A stretch of DNA of 64,000 nucleotides from Enterococcus malodoratus ATCC 43197 (GCF_000407185.1 NZ_KE136481.1:1588136-1652135); one strand, 5' to 3'. Counted from the stretch's first letter, positions 28,674 through 38,806 are shown. Numbers and translations: made by a program. Notes: a model not told the origin generated them from the sequence alone.

Positions 28674-30551
28674 TTACGCTTCTTTACGTTGTGAACGTAG
28701 GTAAGCTACCCCTACGATTGCCATTACAGCAACCCCTGCTGCCATCATCAAGTAGATTCCTGAACCACCAGTTGAAGGTAAGCTGCCTTTTTGCTTATTA
28801 ACAACTGTTTCCGCTGTACCTGTTGCCAATGGGTCGGTACTATCAAATGAATTTTGATTAACAATAAACTCCACACGACTTGCTAGTAATACATATTTGT
28901 CATTTGGTGCTTTTGTTTCTTCTAAATAATAGGTGCCATCTTTCAAACCTTTGATTGTTACATAACCTTGAGCATTTGAAGTGAATACTTTCGCATCCGT
29001 TTTGTTCGTTACCCAAGAAATTTCGCCATTCGTGTCAACTTTCAAATATTTCGCTGCATCGCTATCGCCGTCGCGTACAACAAATTCCGCTCCTGCCAAT
29101 GCTTCGTTATCATTTGAACCATCAACCTTAACAAAGTTGTATCCGCCAGTATAAACTTCGCTACCGGTACCAGTATCTGTATCGTGATCCGTTTCAACTT
29201 TTGCTGTATTGTTCACTTCTGCACCCGGTGCGATTGTTTGCAATAACTCCATTTTGTAAGTCATCGTTAACGTCGCATTTGGTGCCATTGCCGCAATCCC
29301 CGCTGCGGTAAATTTCACTGTAAATTCACCAGGTGTTGCTTCATCCAGAGTATAGTGGGCGGGTGAAGCAAAGGTTGTCGTGCCATCAGTTAATACTAAT
29401 GTCGTATTATCTAATTCTAAATGTGCCCCATGCGTATCTTTGATTTCATATTTAACATAGCGTGGTGCATCATTTACGCCATCACCATCTTTATCAATTT
29501 GATCTTTAATCCCATTTGGAATGACTGTTTCAACTTTATAGTCGATCTTATCGCCAACATTGACTGAACCGCCCGTATTAGTTTTCTTCACTTCAATATC
29601 ATCGTTTTCGATAGCATTCGCACCTGCGAATGATTTTGATTTATTTGTTGCATCTAATGTAAATTGTTGGTTGATTGCCCCATTTTGGATCACATAACCA
29701 TGAATGGTTGAAACCTCAGTCAAATAATAGGTGCCGTACAACAAACGATCTTCAGAGAACTTACCATCTGCATCTGTTTCAAATTCATACGCATCTGCCG
29801 AATTAGTTGACCAAGTTGGTGTTCCCGAACCATCAAATCCGCTTAAGTATTCCGTTCCACTGGCTTTATAAACACCGTTACGGTGAATCACGAATTTCAC
29901 TTCTTCTAACGGTACTTTGTTGCCATCTTCATCCTTCAAATTAGAGATCTTTTCTACTTCGATGCCTGCTGTTTCAACAACGTTTTTAGGGTATAGGTGG
30001 ATCGTATCTAATGTTGTATCGCTTGCGTTCTTTATTGGTAAAGCAACCACCATGTTGTCTGCTGTCGATACACCGGCCATTGGCGTTTCAACAATTACGT
30101 AGACAGCATTTTTGCCATTAACTTTAGCATCCACATCTGCAAAAGTCAGGTCACCGACTGTTCCAGTGGTCGCAGTGGTTTGCGTATCAACAGGTGTTTC
30201 AGAACTATAATTTTTTCCTTTAACTTCTGCCAAAGCTTCATCCATCGTATATTTTTCGGTAGTAGCTGGATTTATTGTATTTAGCAATGCATAAAAAGCG
30301 TCTGTCACATCGTAAATTTTGAATTCCACACCGCCAAAGCCGGCAGCTGAATTGAACTGTGTCATTTCTTCCCCAGTATTTTGAATCTCTGTTTGTGCAC
30401 TGCTAAAACGTTTTTTGTGTAACTTGATATCCACCGTCGTTCCTGCTGCCTCCGCAGTTAACGAAGATCCAAGCCCTAAAGCAAGCGGTAAAACCATTGC
30501 AAGGCTCGCCATTAAAACCAATAATTTCTTTTTCAATTTCATTTCCTCCAT
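28674..30551 (-). CDS. Major pilin subunit (SpaA-type, LPXTG)
   Basis: 625 residues. Signal peptide ending EAAG, N-terminal pilin domain with HLYPKNVVET (pilin motif Lys used for polymerisation), two or more CnaB/SpaA domains, the E-box YYLEETKAPNDKYVL, and LPSTGGSGIYL with membrane helix and RSQRKEA tail. These are the defining features of backbone pilins linked by class C sortase. GAGGAAATG gives the start at 30551. It begins four bases after the preceding gene and is followed by a terminator, as expected for the most abundant subunit. Confidence 0.93.
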   Translation of the reverse strand: MEEMKLKKKLLVLMASLAMVLPLALGLGSSLTAEAAGTTVDIKLHKKRFSSAQTEIQNTGEEMTQFNSAAGFGGVEFKIYDVTDAFYALLNTINPATTEKYTMDEALAEVKGKNYSSETPVDTQTTATTGTVGDLTFADVDAKVNGKNAVYVIVETPMAGVSTADNMVVALPIKNASDTTLDTIHLYPKNVVETAGIEVEKISNLKDEDGNKVPLEEVKFVIHRNGVYKASGTEYLSGFDGSGTPTWSTNSADAYEFETDADGKFSEDRLLYGTYYLTEVSTIHGYVIQNGAINQQFTLDATNKSKSFAGANAIENDDIEVKKTNTGGSVNVGDKIDYKVETVIPNGIKDQIDKDGDGVNDAPRYVKYEIKDTHGAHLELDNTTLVLTDGTTTFASPAHYTLDEATPGEFTVKFTAAGIAAMAPNATLTMTYKMELLQTIAPGAEVNNTAKVETDHDTDTGTGSEVYTGGYNFVKVDGSNDNEALAGAEFVVRDGDSDAAKYLKVDTNGEISWVTNKTDAKVFTSNAQGYVTIKGLKDGTYYLEETKAPNDKYVLLASRVEFIVNQNSFDSTDPLATGTAETVVNKQKGSLPSTGGSGIYLMMAAGVAVMAIVGVAYLRSQRKEA

Positions 30552-30555
30552 TTAT

Positions 30556-32130
30556 CTATTTAGTTGTTTCCTTGTTGCTGTTTTTTCTAATACCATACGT
30601 AGCAAAAACGATTAGCATCAATAAGAGTCCTAATAAACCAACATCTAACCTTCGATCCCCGGTACTTGGCAGCCGGCGGGAAAGACTTCCTGATACCTGG
30701 TTCGTGTTGCCAGCACCGCCAGTTGTCTGTTTGTTTCCGGTATCGGCCAGTTGATTCTTGGTTGATTTACTATTTACGACTTCTAGCAAACCAGTCGTTT
30801 CTCCAGCCACGTAGGTATTCTTTTCAATCTTGAAATCAATCGTTTTCTCCAAAAGACGGTAACCCTCTGGTGCGACGATCTCTTCTAATTGATAGTCGCC
30901 ATAAGCCAACCCTTTCAATTCGAACAAGCCCTCCTGATTTGAAACCAGCCTCAGCAGTTCTTCGTCTTTTGCTGGGGTATCCGATTTTTTCCACTTATAC
31001 TCCTTCGTTAAATAGAAGCCTGCTTGGTTCTTCACTAAAAAATTCGCAGCTTTTAATTTCAATTGATGATTATCCTTGTCGACTTTGACAAAGCGATAAC
31101 CCCCTGTTAAAACTTCTTTCGACGAACTTTTTAGTTCCTCTTCCTTCAATGAATCGTGGTAGTGCAGAAAGGCTTGATTGTAAAAATCTGTATCTGCCGC
31201 GGCACCTTCCTTGATCTTCAATTGATAGAAAATTTTTATTTTTGTATCGCGGTAAGCCGCTAGCCCACTCGGAACAAAATCAACGACAAATCCATTATCT
31301 TTTGCTTTTACTTGATAATTAGCCGCAGCGATTGGCTGACCCTTTTGGTCGATGATTTTTACTGAACCAATATCCGCTAGCAAAGCAGCATCCGGTGTAT
31401 CAATTACTTGAAAATACTGGTAGTTTCCAATTGCCGTTGGAACTGTTACCTGAATCTCGTAGTTGATGGCTTCACCATAAGTAAAATCAGAATGATCCTC
31501 TGCCAGCTGCTTGTTGATATCTGGCTTATTAGGTATTTCTAGCAAGCTGTCGTTTTTCGAATACACGTGGAGTACATCCGCTGATGTCTCATCATTTAGT
31601 TCATTAGACACAGGTAAATGCGTAATGATATTGTCGCTAGGTCCAGCCTGACTCACAGAAGAGGTCTCAATAAATAAGTAACTTGCGTCATGAGACTTAT
31701 TTTTCTTAGCCAGCGCTAATTTCAATACACCATCGGTTGCCTCATTCTGTCCTTGTTTATTCGGAACATCCGTTGTTGCCGTCGTCCCTTTGGCAACGAC
31801 CTCCATCCCTAATCGATTTGGTACTGCTTGACCAAGCTCTAATCCAGCGACTTCGGACTTGGCAACTCCTTTGGCCTGTTCTAATGCCTCTTCATGAGAA
31901 GTTGAATGCGTCCGAACAAAATGCGTAATGTCGACTACGGTGAACTCCGCGCCATTCACTCCTTGTTTTTCCGTCAGCATTCCCTGATTCGTTTGATCTG
32001 TTTTTGTTGCTTGTTTATGCAGATAAACGGTCTGAGCTTCTGCCGCTTCCGCTTGTTGAGAATCAAATAGATTCATGGTTAGAAAAATGAGTGATGCGAA
32101 ACATGAGAGTACAATAGATAGTTTCTTCAT
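30556..32130 (-). CDS. Minor pilin subunit (LPXTG)
   Basis: 524 residues. Signal peptide (KKLSIVLSCFASLIFLTMNLF), pilin-type domains with HVYSKND in the place of the usual YPK motif, E-box YQLEEIVAPEGYRL, then LPSTGDRRLD, a hydrophobic helix and a basic tail. It probably forms the base or an accessory subunit. ATG 32130 follows GGCGGG and touches the stop codon of the adhesin gene (TAATATG), so the two are translationally coupled; the open frame upstream to 32172 is ignored for that reason. Confidence 0.88.
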   Translation of the reverse strand: MKKLSIVLSCFASLIFLTMNLFDSQQAEAAEAQTVYLHKQATKTDQTNQGMLTEKQGVNGAEFTVVDITHFVRTHSTSHEEALEQAKGVAKSEVAGLELGQAVPNRLGMEVVAKGTTATTDVPNKQGQNEATDGVLKLALAKKNKSHDASYLFIETSSVSQAGPSDNIITHLPVSNELNDETSADVLHVYSKNDSLLEIPNKPDINKQLAEDHSDFTYGEAINYEIQVTVPTAIGNYQYFQVIDTPDAALLADIGSVKIIDQKGQPIAAANYQVKAKDNGFVVDFVPSGLAAYRDTKIKIFYQLKIKEGAAADTDFYNQAFLHYHDSLKEEELKSSSKEVLTGGYRFVKVDKDNHQLKLKAANFLVKNQAGFYLTKEYKWKKSDTPAKDEELLRLVSNQEGLFELKGLAYGDYQLEEIVAPEGYRLLEKTIDFKIEKNTYVAGETTGLLEVVNSKSTKNQLADTGNKQTTGGAGNTNQVSGSLSRRLPSTGDRRLDVGLLGLLLMLIVFATYGIRKNSNKETTK

Positions 32131-32131
32131 A

Positions 32132-35100
32132 TTAAGCACCCGCCTTTCTGCGATACTCAATGATTCCACCAATAAGGATCAGCAAGATAAGAAAGGCACT
32201 AGCCACAGTTACTTGTCGGGTTAATCCTTCGCCGCCAGTTTCTGGAAGTGGTACTTTTCCACGACGATTCTCTACCTGAATACTCATCGATTTCCCCGTA
32301 TTGAACTGAACGTTGAATTGATTGGTTTCCGTTCCATCCTGATCTTTATAGGTCACTGCATAACCTGAATCATCAACCTCTTTCAGCTGATACGTCTCGC
32401 CTTCAGTCAAGATGTCAGTCCAATCAGTAATTTTTGTACTTTCATCATCTAGATCTTGATAGAAGACGATTGGCACATCGACATCTTTAGCCGTCACTTC
32501 GGCTTTACCGTGAGCAACAACTTGATTCTTACTATCCAATAATTGGAACTTGAATATCTCGCCTTCAAACACACCATCACCGACTACTTTTTTCTTGGCA
32601 GAAAAATCAAAAGTATTTTGATTCTCTGTATTCAGAGTGATTTTTTTGGACGTGTCATTGTAGACAACTTGAAACTCATTGTTCTTGTCGCCCGTTCCAC
32701 CAGAGTAGATTGGCTGATAGTTTTGCGTATCCGTTTCAACTAGTTGATAGTTTTTGCCTTCGTGCAAAATTTTCGCCCAATCGGTGATCTTGTTCGCTAC
32801 GCTGTAATCGCTAGTGGTAAAAAATTCAATGGCTTGATTCTTGCCTTTTTCATTGATCGTCACTTTTCCGTAAGCGACAACCGGCTTACCAGAACTTGAA
32901 AGATCCTTCAGCTCAAAAGCGTAAGTTTTGTTCGGTGTAAGCAAACCTGTTCCTTCCACTTTTTTATTGGCTTCAAAATCCAACGTATCTTGGTTGGTAA
33001 CCGCAAAGCTGATTTTCCCGCCATTTTCATAATCGGCTGTGTAAGTGTTCCCCTCAACCGGGTCACCGCCAGAAGGATCTTTTGTATAATAGGTCACTTT
33101 ATATCCCTGACTATCCACTTCGACTAATTCATATGTCACACCGTCTTCTAAAATGACCGTCTCTACACCATTGATGGTCATTTTTTTCCAATTTGTGATT
33201 TCTTCGGTGTACGTATTGTCTGTGTAAAAAGTGATCGGCTTATTCTTGTTTTTTCCATCAGTCGTCGTAATCGTTGTCTTACCATAAGCAACCACTGATC
33301 CATCACGTGTATCTCTCCTCAATTCAAACTCGAAATCTTTATCGGACGCCAGATTGCCGATTCCGATAATTTTCTTTTCGGCCTCCAGCTTGATTGGTTC
33401 CTGATTGATGATAATAAAATTCCAATGTCGATCGATCTTACTATCGTATTTAAATTGATTTGTTTTATTTCCGCTTGTATCTTGGATATGCACTTCATAA
33501 CCATCCGCATCGACTTCTTCGATATAATACCAACGTCCGTCGACTAAAAAGTTACTCCAATGATTCGGATCAGATTCATTAACATTCTCTACTGGGATGG
33601 TATAGGCAGCGTCGCGATAGAAAACGACTTCGACCTCGATCCCTTTATGAGTAACCGCGGTTTTCGTTTTTCCATAAGCTACAACATTGTTATAACGGTC
33701 TCTGATTTTAAAGGTGAAGGTTTTTCCTTCTGAGAGCTCTTTCCCTTCATCACCTGAGACTTTTTTACGAACCTTCAAGAAGTCGGCTTTGACATCGCCC
33801 CAGATCGCTTCAAAATCCGATTCTCCGCGTGTATCCTCTGAATCATTGTCGTTATAGATAAATTTCAGATCGTTCGTGTATTTCCCCGAACCATACTCTG
33901 GTACATCCACATCAACGAAAAAAGCAACATCGTAAGCAATAATCGCTCCGTTCGAAGGACTTTTCTCACTTTTACCATAAATATCATGAAGCTGCTCTTT
34001 TTGTTTTGACGACAAAGATTCATCGGCATCGATTGCATCATGAATTCCTGCTTCACCAAACTCAGTAAAGTTTTCCCGCAAATCTTCATAATAATGATTC
34101 GATCCAGGAATTGTTCCGAAAGCAATCAAAACAGTCTCTGTCCCATCATCATGTTTGAATACCCCGTATGCTCGTTGTCCGCTATTTGCATCTGGGAAAG
34201 CTTGAATGTAATCTTGAAACTCCTGATAACTTCGACTGCCTTGTTCAAGTTTTACAAATGCATTCCCATTTCCTTCTTTTTCAATGACAAAGTCGGCAAA
34301 AGGAACCTTTTGTTTTTCACCTGAAATATTTGCTCCCAACTGACGATCTCCCATACGAGAACCTGCATCCTCTGTTGTGATGATGTAATTTGGTACAGTC
34401 ACCCATAAGGAATTTTCTCTAAAATGTGTGCCGGGTGTTAAATGATCGACCAACAATCCATTAGCTTTGTCGACGATTTTCGTTTGTCCTTGATCCTTAG
34501 TGTAGTTGTCGAATGCCGCACCATAATCTTGGTAATTCGCCCGCATCGCCCAGGCAATTCCGTTTTCTCCATCTATTTGTTTTCCATCCTTATATAGGTA
34601 CTTATTTTCATCCGGATAAGGCCGATCTTCCGGTGGATTGACGGTCGGATCTGGTGCTGGTGTAATTTCTAGGATTGGTCCTTCTCCATTTCCTCCACCA
34701 TCAATATTTGTACCCGTTCTTCGAGCAATCGCCGTAAGATCTAGCACCCCTGCATATAATCTTTCTGCTTCGACTGCCGCATCACAAATGGTAAAAATCA
34801 CTTTATTATCTTTGATTTCATATGTGAGATAAGGATCAGACGGATCATTCCCCAAAACCCCTTTCGTCCCAAGAAATTCAAACAAATATGTATCCGGTAC
34901 ACTTATTTCAAAGGTATCGCCTGCTTTGGTTCCTTCTGGTAAAGGATCGATCTCAAATTCCATATGGACCTTCAAGCGTTGACCAGTCTCCAATGAAGTG
35001 CCGCCGCCTGGGCTTTTTTCAGCTGTATAAGCGGTGATATTCAGACTGTCTTGCAGAGTCGTCGCTGCTAGATTTTTATCTGAATTCAAACCGAAAAATC

Positions 35101-35164
35101 CGATGATGTACGTACTGAGAATCAGCACTATCATTGAAAGAACTTTAATTCTATTCTTTTTCAT
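32132..35164 (-). CDS. Large pilus tip adhesin (LPXTG)
   Basis: 1010 residues. Signal peptide (KVLSMIVLILSTYIIGFFG), an N-terminal adhesin region with Cna/fibrinogen-binding-like strands (DTFEISVPDTYLFEF) to about residue 460, then four isopeptide-type repeats of about 110 residues, each opening with a KK(V/I)xG motif and containing VVAYGK or VVAHGK, and finally LPETGGEG with membrane helix and RRKAGA. It is the first gene of the minus-strand pilus cluster, as tip adhesins often are. The ligand is not predictable; collagen or matrix protein is a guess. Confidence 0.88.
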   Translation of the reverse strand: MKKNRIKVLSMIVLILSTYIIGFFGLNSDKNLAATTLQDSLNITAYTAEKSPGGGTSLETGQRLKVHMEFEIDPLPEGTKAGDTFEISVPDTYLFEFLGTKGVLGNDPSDPYLTYEIKDNKVIFTICDAAVEAERLYAGVLDLTAIARRTGTNIDGGGNGEGPILEITPAPDPTVNPPEDRPYPDENKYLYKDGKQIDGENGIAWAMRANYQDYGAAFDNYTKDQGQTKIVDKANGLLVDHLTPGTHFRENSLWVTVPNYIITTEDAGSRMGDRQLGANISGEKQKVPFADFVIEKEGNGNAFVKLEQGSRSYQEFQDYIQAFPDANSGQRAYGVFKHDDGTETVLIAFGTIPGSNHYYEDLRENFTEFGEAGIHDAIDADESLSSKQKEQLHDIYGKSEKSPSNGAIIAYDVAFFVDVDVPEYGSGKYTNDLKFIYNDNDSEDTRGESDFEAIWGDVKADFLKVRKKVSGDEGKELSEGKTFTFKIRDRYNNVVAYGKTKTAVTHKGIEVEVVFYRDAAYTIPVENVNESDPNHWSNFLVDGRWYYIEEVDADGYEVHIQDTSGNKTNQFKYDSKIDRHWNFIIINQEPIKLEAEKKIIGIGNLASDKDFEFELRRDTRDGSVVAYGKTTITTTDGKNKNKPITFYTDNTYTEEITNWKKMTINGVETVILEDGVTYELVEVDSQGYKVTYYTKDPSGGDPVEGNTYTADYENGGKISFAVTNQDTLDFEANKKVEGTGLLTPNKTYAFELKDLSSSGKPVVAYGKVTINEKGKNQAIEFFTTSDYSVANKITDWAKILHEGKNYQLVETDTQNYQPIYSGGTGDKNNEFQVVYNDTSKKITLNTENQNTFDFSAKKKVVGDGVFEGEIFKFQLLDSKNQVVAHGKAEVTAKDVDVPIVFYQDLDDESTKITDWTDILTEGETYQLKEVDDSGYAVTYKDQDGTETNQFNVQFNTGKSMSIQVENRRGKVPLPETGGEGLTRQVTVASAFLILLILIGGIIEYRRKAGA

Positions 35165-35216
35165 ATCTACCTCCCCATTTCATCCGTAAAATTGTAATGT
35201 TTTCTAATTCAGAATT

Positions 35217-35247
35217 ATTATAAAATATTAATTAATGAACTTTACAA
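35217..35247 (-). promoter_or_regulatory. Likely pilus operon promoter
   Basis: On the minus strand TTGTAA (35242-35247) and TATAAT (35217-35222) with a 19-base spacer, 53 bases before the adhesin start. The long spacer suggests it needs an activator. Confidence 0.6.
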
Positions 35248-35294
35248 ATATTCGCGAATAGCAATATAGCCGTTTAAGCGTTCGAAAAAACACA

Positions 35295-35331
35295 AATAAC
35301 CAACGTTTATGCAGCGTAAACGTTGGTTATT
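35295..35331. promoter_or_regulatory. Inverted repeat with two LytTR half-sites
   Basis: Perfect 15-bp arms (AATAACCAACGTTTA and complement) around a 7-base spacer. Each arm holds AACGTTGGT, an exact match to the LytTR consensus [TA][AC][CA]GTTN[AG][TG]. It lies about 50 bases upstream of the pilus -35 box. The rest of the 35165-35572 gap is AT-rich, with no signal-peptide gene that I can support. Confidence 0.65.
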
Positions 35332-35572
35332 CGCAGGTCTATTTTCACTTTTTTAATTTTTATCATATTTTTTATTTATCATTAAGTTAATTTGAATAAT
35401 TATATCTTCTTTTTTAATAGTCGTGTCATTTTAATGAAATATTATAGTTATTTATGGTTGTTAAGTATACTCATTTCAGTCTAACTGTTATACAATAAAG
35501 ATAATCACTTATTATTCATTAAAAGTTTTTTTAGCTTGATTTTTCTATTATTAATTACAGAAGGAATTATAT

Positions 35573-37063
35573 ATGATTTATTTCTATACTGAGCACATGT
35601 CTACAAGTAGTACTATTTTGACGTATCTTTTTCAAACGACGCCTTCTTTGATTGTTTATTTGGTGACATTGAAGTACTGCTTTCCTACTAAATTCTCAAG
35701 GTATTCCGTCCTATTAATAAGTATTCCTGCTTATAACTTGGGGTGGATTTTTAATGATATCGTTCGCCGATACTTTCAAGAGATACTAGTTATCCATAAT
35801 ATTTTTAGTATTATCTGTCAATTTGTTATGGTACTGATTCTCTACATCGTTTTTAATCGTGGCGAACGTCTTTTTCTAGTGGATTTGCTTATAGTCACCT
35901 GCTTCACTATTCTATCGGCCGCGGGCTTTGAATATATTCGCGTTTTTTTGTTGAATATCTCTACTACACCTTTGTTTTCTATAAATATAATCAACTGGTA
36001 TTTTCTATTCTCATTAATTTTCCTGCCGCTAATAAAAAAAATTTTAGTATGGAGCAAAAGATTTGTCATAAACTTCTCAACAGCCGCCCTGATTTTATTG
36101 TGGACAGTATCAATCGCTTTGAATCTATTTTTCCTTTTTATTCAAATTTGTTCTATTGCAGAACCATTGAATAAGCCGGGATATTCTTCCGTAATTTTCT
36201 TATCTGATAACTATCTAGGCAGCTCAATAATCCGAAGTTTAGCTCCGTCTGCCTATTTTATTGTTGAACCTGTAGATAGGCTCTTCAATTTGGCTACTAC
36301 ACTCGTCATACACAATACTCTGGCAATCGGCGCCTTCGTTTTTCTACTTTTTCTAAACAAGCGGACAAAATTGAGATTATCAGAACAAGAAAAACAAAAA
36401 TTTGAGTTGACTCAATATGTAAATAGTTTAGAAAATGTGACTCAAAATATTCGGAAAAACCACCACGATTTTAGCAACTTGCTATTCTCTTTAGGCGGAT
36501 ATATTTATCAATCCCCTATTGATGAAGAAGATTTAAAAAAATATTTTGAAAGTGTGACCCAGACTTTTGAAGAAGATTATCATTACTTTTTAGAGATATC
36601 CAAACTAAAAAATTTGGCCATTCCTGAACTAAAAACATTAATTTTTACAAAAATAATGACCGCGACAAAAAAGGACATTCCATTCGATATAGAAATTGAA
36701 CAACCGATTGAGTCATTGCCTATTGACCAGCTGACCTTATCCCGCATCTTTGGTATTTTAATCGATAATGCCTTAGAAGCTGCGGAAGAGAGTGAGCAGC
36801 CTTATGTTCGTTTAGCAATCATTGAAGATGAACAACAATACTTATTTATTTTAGTCAACGCAACCAAGAACGACGAAATTTCTCCATTGCTTTTACAAAA
36901 AGAAAATTTTTCTACTAAAGGAAAAGATCGTGGATTGGGATTGAGCATCGTTCATTCCATCGTACAAGATCATTCTGATCAGCTTACTTTGAAAACGACC
37001 CAAAACGAACAAGAATTTTCTCAAACATTATTTCTAAAAAAGGAGTACTTACATGGCCATTAA
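35573..37063 (+). CDS. AgrC/FsrC-like sensor histidine kinase
   Basis: 496 residues. Six or more membrane segments (about 1-275), then an HPK10-type kinase: the phosphorylated His in NIRKNHHDFSNLLFSL, N-box ILIDNALEAAEES, and G-box STKGKDRGLGLSIV. This layout is that of peptide-sensing AgrC/ComD/FsrC kinases. AAGGAATTATAT precedes the ATG. It overlaps the response regulator by 11 bases. No AgrD-like prepeptide or AgrB-like processing protein is beside it, so the signal is unknown. Confidence 0.9.
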   Translation: MIYFYTEHMSTSSTILTYLFQTTPSLIVYLVTLKYCFPTKFSRYSVLLISIPAYNLGWIFNDIVRRYFQEILVIHNIFSIICQFVMVLILYIVFNRGERLFLVDLLIVTCFTILSAAGFEYIRVFLLNISTTPLFSINIINWYFLFSLIFLPLIKKILVWSKRFVINFSTAALILLWTVSIALNLFFLFIQICSIAEPLNKPGYSSVIFLSDNYLGSSIIRSLAPSAYFIVEPVDRLFNLATTLVIHNTLAIGAFVFLLFLNKRTKLRLSEQEKQKFELTQYVNSLENVTQNIRKNHHDFSNLLFSLGGYIYQSPIDEEDLKKYFESVTQTFEEDYHYFLEISKLKNLAIPELKTLIFTKIMTATKKDIPFDIEIEQPIESLPIDQLTLSRIFGILIDNALEAAEESEQPYVRLAIIEDEQQYLFILVNATKNDEISPLLLQKENFSTKGKDRGLGLSIVHSIVQDHSDQLTLKTTQNEQEFSQTLFLKKEYLHGH

Positions 37064-37811
37064 AGTTTATATTGTAGAAGACAACCTAGAACAGCGAACA
37101 AATCTGGAGCAGGCAATCATGAATTATCAATTATTTTCTGATTGGGAATTGGAACTAGCTCACAGCTCTGGTTCTGGAGATGAATTTTTAAAGAATATCG
37201 ATCGAAAAAATCAGTGGAACATTTATTTTTTGGATATTAATTTGGATGGACAAGCGGAGATGGCCAATGGTCTTGCCGTGGCTCAAGAAATCCGAAAATT
37301 TGATCCGTTTGGTTTTATCATTTTTATCACGATTCGGTCTGAGTTAAGCTTTTTGACCTTCCAATACCGCGTTCAAGCGTTAGACTTTATTATCAAAGAT
37401 CCTACTTTAGATATTCGCGAACGTATTCATACTTGTCTAAGGACAATTGAGCAGCGGTTAGATTCATTGACTAGCAGCCAAACCATCAAGTTAAATACAG
37501 GAAATGAGATTGCTTCCTTTATTATTGATGATATTTTGTATTTTTCATCAAACAAAGGACACGTTCTTTCATTACATACTAAGCACAACAGCTATTTAAT
37601 TTATCAAACGACATTGAATAGTTTGGAAGAACAATTGCAAGATAGTTTTCTGCGCTGTCATCGAGGCTTTCTGGTCAATAACAAAGCGATCAATTCGATT
37701 ACCAAAAACTTTGATTCGATCACTTTAGAAAACGGGACATCGATTCCTGTCTCTGTTAGAAAAAAAGGAAAGCTGAAATCCCTACAATCGAAACTGCTTT
37801 TTTGTTCCTAG
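37053..37811 (+). CDS. AgrA-like response regulator with LytTR DNA-binding domain
   Basis: 252 residues. Receiver domain with phospho-Asp in YFLDINLDG and the acidic pair VEDN near the N-terminus; LytTR domain from about 145 (IIDDILYFSSNKGHVLSLHT, FLRCHRGFLVNNKAINSI). It binds DNA and activates target promoters. AAAGGAGTACTTAC precedes the ATG within the kinase gene. The adjacent divergent pilus operon with LytTR-type half-sites is the obvious target candidate. Confidence 0.92.
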   Translation: MAIKVYIVEDNLEQRTNLEQAIMNYQLFSDWELELAHSSGSGDEFLKNIDRKNQWNIYFLDINLDGQAEMANGLAVAQEIRKFDPFGFIIFITIRSELSFLTFQYRVQALDFIIKDPTLDIRERIHTCLRTIEQRLDSLTSSQTIKLNTGNEIASFIIDDILYFSSNKGHVLSLHTKHNSYLIYQTTLNSLEEQLQDSFLRCHRGFLVNNKAINSITKNFDSITLENGTSIPVSVRKKGKLKSLQSKLLFCS

Positions 37812-37827
37812 TCCACAAAAGAGAGAA

Positions 37828-37875
37828 AATAAGCCATGACTAATGGAAAATCGTTAGTCATGGCTTATTTTTTAT
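37828..37875. terminator. Bidirectional terminator
   Basis: AATAAGCCATGACTAA and complement with a 9-base loop; it closes the two-component system and the convergent reductase gene. Confidence 0.88.
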
Positions 37876-37879
37876 TTAT

Positions 37880-38806
37880 CTAAGGTAAATCATTGCCTGC
37901 TGCGAAATAGACATCGTACCATTCTTGTTTCGTTAAGGTCACATCGCCGCCTGCTGCACTTTCTTTGATTCGTTTTGGATTCATTGTTCCAAGAATCACC
38001 TGCATGTTGGCTGGATGACGTAAAATCCAAGCAGTCGCGATCGCATTTTTATTCGTGTCATATTTTTTAGCTAGCTTAGCCAAAAGTTCGTTCAATTCTG
38101 GGAATTTTTCATTATCTACAAAGACACCTTCGAAAAATCCATATTGGAATGGTGACCACGCTTGAATTGTTACACCGTTCCGACGAGAAAATTCTAATAC
38201 GCCGCCATCATGATCGAATGAGCGTGTATCGGTCATGTTTGTATGCATTCCGTAATCGATCATCCCTGTGTGCATGATCGAGAATTGCAATTGATTGATC
38301 AATAATTTTTGATCCACATGAGATTGCAGCAACTGAAATTGTTCTGGATTAAAGTTTGATACACCAAAGTGACGGACCTTCCCGCTCGCCTGTAAAAGAT
38401 CAAAGGCCTCTGCAATTTCTTCTGGCTCCATCAATGGATCAGGACGATGCAGCAAATAACTATCTAAATAGTCGATACCCATTCTTTCTAAAATACCATC
38501 CACAGAAGCTAATAAATGTTTCTTTGAGAAATCATAGCGTTTGTCATCACCAGTTACGATGCCGCCTTTTGATTGAATAAAAAATTTGTCACGAGAGATT
38601 TTGGCTTCTTTCAAAGCGGCACCAAAAACCAATTCTGATTTTCCGTCGCCGTACATATCTGCTGAATCAATGAAATTGATCTCATTTTCTAAAGCCGTAT
38701 CCAAAACCTCTGCTGCCTTAGTTGAAGTTAGCGCTGACATTCGCATGATACCTAAAGCAATTGCTGAAGTTTCCCAGTAGCTGTTGCCGATTTTTCGTTG
38801 TAACAT
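37880..38806 (-). CDS. Aldo/keto reductase
   Basis: About 308 residues, AKR family. Catalytic Asp/Tyr in FIDSADMYGDGKSE, Lys in FIQSKGG, His in YLLHRPDP and the C-terminal NADP-binding VILGTMNPKRIKESA. It probably reduces a carbonyl compound with NADPH; the substrate is unknown. ATG 38806 is preferred since GAGAGGATG would leave no spacing to ATG 38815. It is divergent from the Mga-like regulator. Confidence 0.88.
   Translation of the reverse strand: MLQRKIGNSYWETSAIALGIMRMSALTSTKAAEVLDTALENEINFIDSADMYGDGKSELVFGAALKEAKISRDKFFIQSKGGIVTGDDKRYDFSKKHLLASVDGILERMGIDYLDSYLLHRPDPLMEPEEIAEAFDLLQASGKVRHFGVSNFNPEQFQLLQSHVDQKLLINQLQFSIMHTGMIDYGMHTNMTDTRSFDHDGGVLEFSRRNGVTIQAWSPFQYGFFEGVFVDNEKFPELNELLAKLAKKYDTNKNAIATAWILRHPANMQVILGTMNPKRIKESAAGGDVTLTKQEWYDVYFAAGNDLP

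Noticed and set aside
35434-35484. 16-codon hydrophobic frame before the histidine kinase (MKYYSYLWLLSILISV)
   Set aside because: Considered as a signal peptide for the Agr-like system, but there is no Shine-Dalgarno sequence, no AgrD-like charged tail and no processing protein nearby.
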